Part shown: positions 26,409 to 33,066 of the stretch, piece after piece
Position numbering within the stretch: position 1 is the stretch's first letter
Layout: each line of letters starts with the position of its first letter
NCBI GenBank assembly: GCA_023391625.1
Contig: JAEWAN010000006.1
Span: 558,001 to 622,000 of the forward strand
Reading direction: 5' to 3'
DNA: 64,000 nucleotides
Origin: Bacteroidota bacterium
GTDB lineage: Bacteria > Bacteroidota > Bacteroidia > Bacteroidales > Paludibacteraceae
Notes under the pieces: generated by a model
What the model saw: only the letters and a program-made list of their open reading frames with translations
Told to the model about the DNA's origin: nothing
Database searches by the model: none
Translations under genes and position numbers: made by a program

Positions 26409-26436
26409 AATATAGCCGGATTTTTCCGGCTATATT
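26409..26436. terminator. Bidirectional terminator between TonB receptor and acyl-CoA dehydrogenase
   Basis: Arms AATATAGCCGGA (26409-26420) and TCCGGCTATATT (26425-26436) with a TTTT loop lie between two convergent genes. A residues flank one side and T residues the other. Confidence 0.85.
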
Positions 26437-26459
26437 TATGTATGGAAAGGAATGAAAAA

Positions 26460-28163
26460 TCAGATTTTATATTTATCTACTTCTTCCATTTCAAAAGATT
26501 CAATATAAGTTGCGTGTTTACGGACTTCAGCTTCACCATAGTTCAGATAGATTTCTGCTGATTTGCGGAACATTTCATTCCGGGTAGCATCTAAAATAAG
26601 CAGATAACTCATCAGAATATGTCCTGCCATTTCAACCAACCGGCGTGCCTGGAAATCCAGATATTCACTGTTCTTAGGAGCTGTAACATGAGCTACTGCT
26701 TTTTCGTACAGATCGGTCATTTCGATTAACCGTTTGCGCATTGAATCGAATGCCGGATTAATAGGCATGTTTTCATATTCACGGATTCTTTTCAGGTAAG
26801 TTCCGGTTGTTACGTGGCGAATGGCAGCAACAACTTGTAATTGGGAAGTTCCTTCGTAGATGGTGAGAATACGTGCGTCACGATACAGACGTTCACAAGC
26901 ATAGTCTTTCATGAATCCGGAACCTCCGTGTACCTGAATACAATCGTATGCGTTTTGGTTAGCATATTCGCTGGAGAACATTTTTAGCATAGGAGTGAAA
27001 GCGTCCGCCATTTTCTGGAACTCTTTGTATTCTGCTTTTTCTTCCGGTTCCAACTTGCGTTCCTGCTCGATAGCTTCATAAGCTTTATAAACATCGACAA
27101 AGCGGGTTGTTTCATATAACAATGCCCTTGAAGCATCTAATTTCGCTTTGATTGTAGAAACAATTTCGTATACGGCAGGGAATTCAATGATTGCTTTACC
27201 GAATTGACGGCGGTCTTTAGCATAAGCCAGGGCTTCTTCATAAGCAGCATGTGACAAGCCGACAGACTGTGCTCCAACACCTAACCGGGCACCGTTCATC
27301 AGGGACATAACGTATTTGATTAATCCCATGCGGCGTGTTCCTACCAATTTAGCCGGAGTGTTGGTAAACACTAATTCGCAGGTAGGAGAACCTTTGATAC
27401 CCAATTTGTTTTCGATACGGCGTACTTTGATAGTATTGTCGTGTTTGTTGTCCGCTACAAAGTAAGATAATCCTCGTCCGTCGCTTGTTCCTTCTTCAGA
27501 ACGTGCCAAAACCAGTTTAATGTGGGCGTCCCCGTTGGTAATAAAGCGTTTTACTCCGTTAAGGTACCATTGATCTTCTTTTTCGTTGTAGGTTGCTTTA
27601 AGTTGAACGGCTTGTAGGTCTGAGCCGGCGTCCGGTTCAGTTAAGTCCATTGAGCAGGTTTCGCCTTTGCAAACACGGGGAAGGAATTCATTTTTTATCT
27701 CCTCTGAAGCAAATTCGTAAATTGTTTCAGCACAGTCCTGTAATCCCCATATGTTGGCAAATCCGGCGTCAGCACGTGAAACCAGTTCCGCAGCCATGAC
27801 ATAAGGAATCATGGAAAAATTAAGGCCGCCGTATTTGCGCGGTAATGCCATACCGTATAATCCAGCCTGAGCCAGTGTTTCGTGGTTTTGCTGTGTTCCA
27901 GGCGCATAAACAACCCGGTTGTTTACTACCTGTGGTCCATCGTGGTCAACTCCTTCCGCATTGGGAGCGATGATGTCTCCACATATTTCCCCGATGATTT
28001 CCAGTACTTTTTCATAGTTGTCTATTGCATCCTCAAAATCGCGGGATGCATAGTCATATTTATCTTTATCAGCAAAATTGCGCTCCTTGAGTGTAACTAT
28101 TTTTTGCATCAGTGGATGCGAAAGCTGAAATTTTAATGCGGGATTGTCTGTATAGAAGTTCAT
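26460..28163 (-). CDS. Acyl-CoA dehydrogenase
   Basis: A 567-residue flavoenzyme that oxidises acyl-CoA to enoyl-CoA (or the reverse, in butyrate formation) with electron transfer flavoprotein as partner. Visible motifs are MDLTEPDAGSDLQ (FAD and substrate contact), RFITNGD, a CERLYRDARI stretch and IYEGTSQLQ with the expected catalytic Glu. A C-terminal extension beyond the usual 380 residues (about 440-567) makes it a long-form ACAD. It is the last gene of the etfB-etfA-acd operon, starting 1 bp after etfA. Chain length and direction of reaction are not decided by sequence. Confidence 0.93.
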   Translation of the reverse strand: MNFYTDNPALKFQLSHPLMQKIVTLKERNFADKDKYDYASRDFEDAIDNYEKVLEIIGEICGDIIAPNAEGVDHDGPQVVNNRVVYAPGTQQNHETLAQAGLYGMALPRKYGGLNFSMIPYVMAAELVSRADAGFANIWGLQDCAETIYEFASEEIKNEFLPRVCKGETCSMDLTEPDAGSDLQAVQLKATYNEKEDQWYLNGVKRFITNGDAHIKLVLARSEEGTSDGRGLSYFVADNKHDNTIKVRRIENKLGIKGSPTCELVFTNTPAKLVGTRRMGLIKYVMSLMNGARLGVGAQSVGLSHAAYEEALAYAKDRRQFGKAIIEFPAVYEIVSTIKAKLDASRALLYETTRFVDVYKAYEAIEQERKLEPEEKAEYKEFQKMADAFTPMLKMFSSEYANQNAYDCIQVHGGSGFMKDYACERLYRDARILTIYEGTSQLQVVAAIRHVTTGTYLKRIREYENMPINPAFDSMRKRLIEMTDLYEKAVAHVTAPKNSEYLDFQARRLVEMAGHILMSYLLILDATRNEMFRKSAEIYLNYGEAEVRKHATYIESFEMEEVDKYKI

Positions 28164-28164
28164 A

Positions 28165-29184
28165 TTACTTGCTGTTTTTCTTATAATATTTAATCATTTT
28201 CGGAATAACTTCCTCAATTGTTCCGGTAATTATATAGTCGGCTATTGTATTGATAGGAGCATTCGGGTCGCTGTTGATTGAAATAATCATAGAGCTTTCC
28301 TGCATTCCTGCTATATGCTGGATTTGCCCGGAAATACCGCAGGCTATATACAACTTAGGACGTACGGTAGTTCCCGTCTGACCTATCTGGCGTTCATGTT
28401 CGGCCAGTCCTGCGTCTACCGCAGCACGTGAAGCTCCCACTTCGCCTCCCAATACATCTGCAAGTTCATACAATAATTGGAAGTTTTCAACAGATCCTAC
28501 ACCATATCCTCCGGCCACAATGATTGGAGCCGATTTTAAATCAATTTTTGATTTTTCCATGTGGCGTTCAATTACTTCAATTACAAAGTCTTCATCAGCC
28601 ACATATTTGGATACATTTAGTTTTTTTGTTTCGCCTTTATAATTTGGGTCTTTTATTTCTTTTTTCATTACGCCTTCACGCACGGTAGCCATTTGAGGGC
28701 GGCAATCCGGATTGACAATGGTGGCAACGATGTTGCCGCCAAAAGCCGGACGGATTTGATAAAGCAGGTTTTCATATGTTTTACCCTGTTTTTTATCTTC
28801 ATAGTTACCTATTTCCAGTGACGTACAGTCTGCTGTTAAACCGCTGAACAGAGCAGAAGATACACGCGGACCTAAGTCACGGCCTATGGATGTAGCTCCC
28901 ATTAGAGCGATTTGAGGTTTTTCTTCCCGGAATAAATTTACCAGTAATGAAGTATGTGGTAATGAAGTATAAGGCGCCATGCGTTTGTCATCAGCCAGAT
29001 ATAAAACGTCTACGCCATAAGGAAATACCTGTTTTCCAACTTCATCCAACTGATAACCGGCAGCAACTGCTTCCAGTTTACAGTTTAGCTGATCTGCCAA
29101 AGATCGTCCTTTGGTCAGCAGTTCCAAGCTGACATCACCTACAATGCCATCTTCAATTTCAAGATATACAAATATATTGTTCAT
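28165..29184 (-). CDS. etfA: Electron transfer flavoprotein, alpha subunit
   Basis: A 339-residue FAD-binding ETF subunit. The N-terminal half has the ETF alpha/beta fold. The C-terminal FAD domain carries VAGGYGVGSVENFQLL, GASRAAVDAGL, RQIGQTGTTVRPKLYIACG and ISGQIQHIAGM, then SINSDPNAPI, all classical alpha-subunit motifs. It lies between etfB (44 bp upstream in transcription order) and the acyl-CoA dehydrogenase (1 bp downstream). ETF may carry electrons to a quinone or take part in bifurcation; sequence alone does not decide. Confidence 0.95.
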   Translation of the reverse strand: MNNIFVYLEIEDGIVGDVSLELLTKGRSLADQLNCKLEAVAAGYQLDEVGKQVFPYGVDVLYLADDKRMAPYTSLPHTSLLVNLFREEKPQIALMGATSIGRDLGPRVSSALFSGLTADCTSLEIGNYEDKKQGKTYENLLYQIRPAFGGNIVATIVNPDCRPQMATVREGVMKKEIKDPNYKGETKKLNVSKYVADEDFVIEVIERHMEKSKIDLKSAPIIVAGGYGVGSVENFQLLYELADVLGGEVGASRAAVDAGLAEHERQIGQTGTTVRPKLYIACGISGQIQHIAGMQESSMIISINSDPNAPINTIADYIITGTIEEVIPKMIKYYKKNSK

Positions 29185-29227
29185 TTTATTTCATTTTAAG
29201 AATTTGAATTCAGTGTTCTGATTCTGT

Positions 29228-30100
29228 TTATCCAATCGTATGATTAGCGATTAATTCTTTCATCAGATCCTCTATCTCGTTGTCGGCAGGTGACAGTTTC
29301 TTACTTTCCTTCGCTGTGAAAACTACGCTTTCTATTTGTTTTACTTTAGTTGGCGAGCCGCTGAGTCCCAACCATTTTGCATCATGTTCTATATCATTTA
29401 CTCCCCATTCGTTGATGTTGAGGTAAGAACATGTGCTGTACAGATTGATATAATCGGCATTTGCTTCTTGTTTTTCAGTAGGCGTAGCGGCACGTTTGTA
29501 TTTCAATGTCAGTTTGGCGTTTCGCGGGCGGCAGGGGGCTGCAGAACCGTTGACGGTAACAAGCATAGGCAATGATCCTTTAACTACTTCCACGCCTCTT
29601 TCCAAACGACGTTTAACTGTGATTTTTCCGTCTTTTACATCCTGTATCTCTTCCGCATAGGTAATTTGAGGCAATCCGAGTTTTTCTGCTACCTGCGGGC
29701 CTACCTGGGCGGTATCACCGTCGATAGCCTGGCGTCCGCACACAATCAGGTCAACCTGTCCCATTTTGCGTATGGCGCAAGAAAGTGCATATGAAGTGGC
29801 TAATGTATCGGAACCGGCGAATTCACGTCCGCTCAAAACATAGCCTTTGTCGGCTCCACGATATAAACTCTCACGAATGATTTCCGCTGCGCGGACAGGT
29901 CCCATCGTCAGGACACTAACGGTTGCACCTTCTATTTTTTCTTTTAAACGAAGTGCCTGTTCCAACGCGTTTAAATCTTCTGGGTTAAAAATGGCTGGAA
30001 GAGCAGCACGGTTTACCGTACCATCTGCTTTCATGGCATCCTTTCCCACATTGCGCGTATCCGGCACTTGCTTGGCAAGAACTACAATGTTGAAACTCAT
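29228..30100 (-). CDS. etfB: Electron transfer flavoprotein, beta subunit
   Basis: A 290-residue ETF beta subunit with the opening IVVLAKQVPDTRNV, the nucleotide-binding region VCGRQAIDGDTAQVGPQVAEKLGLPQ and the recognition segment RRLERGVEVV characteristic of EtfB. It is about 30 residues longer than the mammalian/E. coli FixA size, as in other anaerobes. It is the promoter-proximal gene of the etfB-etfA-acd operon, with a well-spaced promoter (see 30151-30180). Confidence 0.95.
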   Translation of the reverse strand: MSFNIVVLAKQVPDTRNVGKDAMKADGTVNRAALPAIFNPEDLNALEQALRLKEKIEGATVSVLTMGPVRAAEIIRESLYRGADKGYVLSGREFAGSDTLATSYALSCAIRKMGQVDLIVCGRQAIDGDTAQVGPQVAEKLGLPQITYAEEIQDVKDGKITVKRRLERGVEVVKGSLPMLVTVNGSAAPCRPRNAKLTLKYKRAATPTEKQEANADYINLYSTCSYLNINEWGVNDIEHDAKWLGLSGSPTKVKQIESVVFTAKESKKLSPADNEIEDLMKELIANHTIG

Positions 30101-30150
30101 TTTTTGTATTTTAATGGTTAAATAAAAATTTGTCTTGAAAATATAATCCC

Positions 30151-30180
30151 CAAATATACATTTTTTTATTCAGCATGCAA
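30151..30180 (-). promoter_or_regulatory. Promoter of the etf operon (-7 and -33)
   Basis: On the minus strand TATATTTG (30158-30151) is an exact -7 box and TTG (30180-30178) lies 19 bp upstream as -33. The leader to the etfB ATG at 30100 is about 45 nt. Confidence 0.72.
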
Positions 30181-30373
30181 GCAGTTTTTGCACATTTTCA
30201 CAGAAGTGTGCAAGGAACGTTTATTCTTTGTTACGGATTTTAAAACCTCATTTTCAGGGAGTTTACAGATATCCTTTTTGAGTTGAAGCCGTTTATGTCA
30301 GGATGGGCAGCTTCACATTTCTTAGGGGTAAATCTTTTATTTTGGAAACAAAGTTGTACTTTTACATATTATA
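30181..30373. other. Intergenic regulatory region between etf operon and Fur regulator
   Basis: This stretch has no convincing gene. It holds an inverted repeat TTGCACA (30188-30194) / TGTGCAA (30207-30213) just upstream of the etf -33 element, and the beginning of a palindromic TACAT-N6-ATGTA element at 30363-30378 nearer the Fur gene. I found no exact -7 box for the Fur gene; TACTTTTA at 30357-30364 is one mismatch away. Confidence 0.5.
30188..30213. repeat. Inverted repeat TTGCACA-N12-TGTGCAA near the etf promoter
   Basis: Seven-base arms (30188-30194 and 30207-30213) separated by 12 bases lie immediately upstream of the etf -33 element, the usual place for an activator site. No T tract follows, so it is not a terminator. 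Confidence 0.5.
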
Positions 30374-30378
30374 ATGTA
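30363..30378. promoter_or_regulatory. Palindromic operator candidate upstream of the Fur-family gene
   Basis: TACAT (30363-30367) and ATGTA (30374-30378) form an inverted repeat around ATTATA. It overlaps the end of the imperfect -7 box TACTTTTA (30357-30364), which would suit autorepression by the adjacent Fur-family protein. The match to a known Fur/Zur box is not close. Confidence 0.35.
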
Positions 30379-30469
30379 TCCTTATCATTATGGGGATACT
30401 GATATTAAGAAGTTGGCAGACAAACTGAAAAATATGAAGACCGAGATTAGAATATGCCGGCTGCAATGA
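30374..30469 (+). CDS. Possible 31-residue ORF before the Fur-family gene
   Basis: ATG at 30374 opens a short frame MYPYHYGDTDIKKLADKL... of 31 codons ending at TGA 30467-30469, 19 bp before the regulator start. Composition (Tyr/His-rich start, Lys-rich amphipathic helix) is protein-like, but the ORF is very short, overlaps the operator candidate and has no recognised family. It may be chance. Confidence 0.2.
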   Translation: MYPYHYGDTDIKKLADKLKNMKTEIRICRLQ

Positions 30470-30488
30470 GATTAAAAAGGAATGATTT

Positions 30489-30908
30489 ATGATAAATTAT
30501 GAACAAAGGTTGGAAGCCCGTGATATAAAACCTACGGCTACCCGGATACTGATTTTTAAGGCAATGCTGAACTTTTCCCAGGCTTTCAGTCTGGCCGATG
30601 TGGAAACGGAGCTGGACACGGTAGATAAGTCTACTTTGTCACGTACCATTCATTTGTTTCATGAAAAGCATTTAATACATAGCATTGACGACGGGTCGGG
30701 CTCTATTAAGTATTCTGTTTGCAGCGAAACCTGTAGCTGTTCGCTGAAAGACCTGCATGTTCATTTTTATTGTAATCGCTGTAAAAAGACCTATTGCCTT
30801 GAAAGCATTTCTATTCCTTCCGTACAATTGCCCCCCGGTTTCCTTTTAAACAGTGTGAATTTTGTTATGAAGGGGCTTTGTGATTCCTGTTCCAAATTTG
30901 CAACTTAG
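30489..30908 (+). CDS. Fur-family metal-responsive transcriptional regulator
   Basis: A 139-residue Fur/Zur/PerR-family regulator. The winged helix occupies about 12-72 (PTATRILIFKAM...STLSRTIHLFHEKHLI). The dimerisation domain has H90 and H92 (DLHVHF) and two CxxC pairs, C95/C98 (CNRC) and C131/C134 (CDSC), forming the structural zinc site. A Cys-rich segment CSETCSCS at 78-84 is unusual for Fur. The adjacent Zn/Cd-type P-ATPase suggests a zinc-linked role rather than iron, but this is inference. No gene symbol is assigned because Fur, Zur and PerR cannot be separated here. Confidence 0.88.
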   Translation: MINYEQRLEARDIKPTATRILIFKAMLNFSQAFSLADVETELDTVDKSTLSRTIHLFHEKHLIHSIDDGSGSIKYSVCSETCSCSLKDLHVHFYCNRCKKTYCLESISIPSVQLPPGFLLNSVNFVMKGLCDSCSKFAT

Positions 30909-30925
30909 TTGCACGCATTAGTTCT

Positions 30926-30933
30926 TAATTTTG
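30926..30933 (+). promoter_or_regulatory. -7 box for the P-type ATPase gene
   Basis: TAATTTTG matches TAnnTTTG exactly, 29 bp before the ATPase start, giving it a promoter separate from the regulator gene. Confidence 0.58.
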
Positions 30934-30962
30934 TCATCGTAAAACAATAAAAATAAAATACG

Positions 30963-32906
30963 ATGTCAAAAGAACATATCCATAACCCGAATGTCAAATG
31001 TCATTGTCACGATGACAACGTTCTGCATGTAGAAGAAAAAGAAGGGGCTGCCTGGAAAAAATACATTCCGTCTATCAGCAGTTTCATTATTCTGGCTATA
31101 GGCATAATATTAGATCACGTTGTGTCAGCCCGTTTTTTCGATGGAGCTGCCCGTGTGGTTTGGTATGTTGTAGCCTATATCCCGGTTGGTTTCCCCGTGA
31201 TAAAGGAAGCGTTTGAAGAATTGAAACATAAGAGTTTCTTCAATGAATTTACTTTAATGACTATTGCTACACTTGGAGCTTTTCTGATAGGGGAGTATCC
31301 GGAAGCTGTGGCTGTAATGTTATTTTATTCGGTCGGAGAATTGTTTCAGGATTCTGCAGTAAATAAGGCTAAGCGAAATATCAAAGCTTTACTGGATATC
31401 CGCCCGGATGTTGCTACCGTATTTCGTGACGGAGTTTATCAGCCCGTTTCCCCCGATACGGTTTCCATAGGTGAAGTTATTCAGTTGAAAGCTGGGGAAA
31501 AAGTGCCTTTAGACGGGGTTCTATTGTCTCAGGTTAGTAGTTTTAACACGTCTGCATTGACAGGTGAAAGTAAGCCCTCCACTATCCGTGAAGGTGAAAG
31601 CGTGTTGGCAGGGATGGTGAATCTGGATAAAGTTATTGAAATAGAAGTTTCACGGAAATATGAGGATAGTTCTCTGGCTAAAATCCTGACAATGGTACAG
31701 GAGGCCACCTCCAGAAAAGCGAAAACTGAGTTAATGATCCGGAAATTTGCTAAAATTTATACTCCTATTATATTTTTCCTGGCCTTGGGGATAACCGTTA
31801 TTCCTTATTTTGTCGTTGAAAATTATATTTTTAGCGAATGGCTGTACCGGGCGCTTGTTTTTCTTGTGATTTCCTGTCCGTGTGCATTGGTTATTTCTAT
31901 TCCGTTGGGGTATTTCGGAGGTATTGGGGCGGCTTCCCGTCAGGGTATTCTGTTCAAGGGAGCAAATTATCTGGATCTGATGACTAAGTTGAATACGGTG
32001 GTGATGGATAAAACAGGTACTTTAACCGAGGGTGTTTTTAAAGTACAGGAGGTTGTATCGGTATCCGGAGATTCGGATTCTTTGCTTGGAATGGCTGCGG
32101 CTATTGAAAGCGTATCCACTCATCCTATTGCAAAAGCGATTGCCGGAGCAGCACGGGATTCGGTTAGCAAATATCATGTTACGGATGTGGAGGAAATTTC
32201 CGGACGGGGATTGAAAGGAACTATAGATGGAAAGGTCGTTTTGGCCGGGAATACCAGGTTAATGGAACAAATGGGTATTCATTATGACAATGTTGTTGAT
32301 AAACTGGTGGAAACAACTGTGATTCTCGCCATTGACGGGCAATATGCCGGATATATTGTAATTGCAGACCAAATTAAGGAAGATGCTGTTCTGGCGGTCC
32401 GGCAGATTCAGGAGCAGGGGATTGAAACGATTATGCTTAGCGGTGATAAATCCTCAATAACCCGGAAAATAGCGGAAGAAATAGGGGTTGATAAAGCGTA
32501 TGGTGATTTATTGCCCGAAGGGAAAGTGGAACATCTGGAAAAACTGAAATCTGAGAATAACCGTGTTGTGGCTTTTGTCGGTGATGGAATAAATGACGCT
32601 CCGGTACTTGCTTTGAGTGATATTGGTATTGCAATGGGAGGTATGGGGTCGGATGCTGCCATTGAGGTGGCGGATGTAGTTATTCAGACAGATCAACCCT
32701 CCAAAATTGCTACGGCTATCCGGATAGCAAAGGCGACAAAAAGTATTGTGGTGCAGAATATTGTATTGGCGTTTGGAATAAAAGTGATTGTTCTGGTATT
32801 AGGTGCCTTGGGAATTGCCTCCATGTGGGCTGCTGTGTTTGCCGATGTTGGGGTTGCCCTGCTTGCCATATTGAATGCTGTTCGGATATTGAGGAAGAAG
32901 TTTTAA
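30963..32906 (+). CDS. zntA: Heavy-metal P1B-type ATPase (Zn/Cd/Pb efflux, ZntA/CadA-like)
   Basis: A 647-residue inner-membrane metal exporter. The start is a short His/Cys tail (HIHNPNVKCHCHDD, residues 5-18) instead of the usual ferredoxin-like HMA domain. Core motifs are the actuator TGES, the transmembrane metal site SCPCALV, phosphorylation site DKTGTLT, the HP motif (THPIAKAI) and hinge GDGINDAPVL. The last helix pair carries FADVGVALLAILNA, whose Asp is the mark of Zn/Cd/Pb pumps (P1B-2). It follows a Fur-family regulator gene by 54 bp with its own -7 box. Confidence 0.92.
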   Translation: MSKEHIHNPNVKCHCHDDNVLHVEEKEGAAWKKYIPSISSFIILAIGIILDHVVSARFFDGAARVVWYVVAYIPVGFPVIKEAFEELKHKSFFNEFTLMTIATLGAFLIGEYPEAVAVMLFYSVGELFQDSAVNKAKRNIKALLDIRPDVATVFRDGVYQPVSPDTVSIGEVIQLKAGEKVPLDGVLLSQVSSFNTSALTGESKPSTIREGESVLAGMVNLDKVIEIEVSRKYEDSSLAKILTMVQEATSRKAKTELMIRKFAKIYTPIIFFLALGITVIPYFVVENYIFSEWLYRALVFLVISCPCALVISIPLGYFGGIGAASRQGILFKGANYLDLMTKLNTVVMDKTGTLTEGVFKVQEVVSVSGDSDSLLGMAAAIESVSTHPIAKAIAGAARDSVSKYHVTDVEEISGRGLKGTIDGKVVLAGNTRLMEQMGIHYDNVVDKLVETTVILAIDGQYAGYIVIADQIKEDAVLAVRQIQEQGIETIMLSGDKSSITRKIAEEIGVDKAYGDLLPEGKVEHLEKLKSENNRVVAFVGDGINDAPVLALSDIGIAMGGMGSDAAIEVADVVIQTDQPSKIATAIRIAKATKSIVVQNIVLAFGIKVIVLVLGALGIASMWAAVFADVGVALLAILNAVRILRKKF

Positions 32907-32997
32907 AACGGATTTGCCTGTGAGTATGAAAAATCTGGATACGGACGGTAGATAGCCAAATCTTAGGATTGCGTTCAATGTCCGAATATAAAAATGG

Positions 32998-33036
32998 AAG
33001 AACCTCCGCACTTTACAATAAAATGCGGAGGTTCTT
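32998..33036. terminator. Terminator between the P-ATPase and BspA-like genes
   Basis: Arms AAGAACCTCCGCA (32998-33010) and TGCGGAGGTTCTT (33024-33036) form a 13-bp perfect stem with a 13-nt loop. It lies between convergent genes and is followed by TGTTGTTG on the plus strand. Confidence 0.8.
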
Positions 33037-33066
33037 GTTGTTGTGATATTACTCTAGGGGTTTTCT

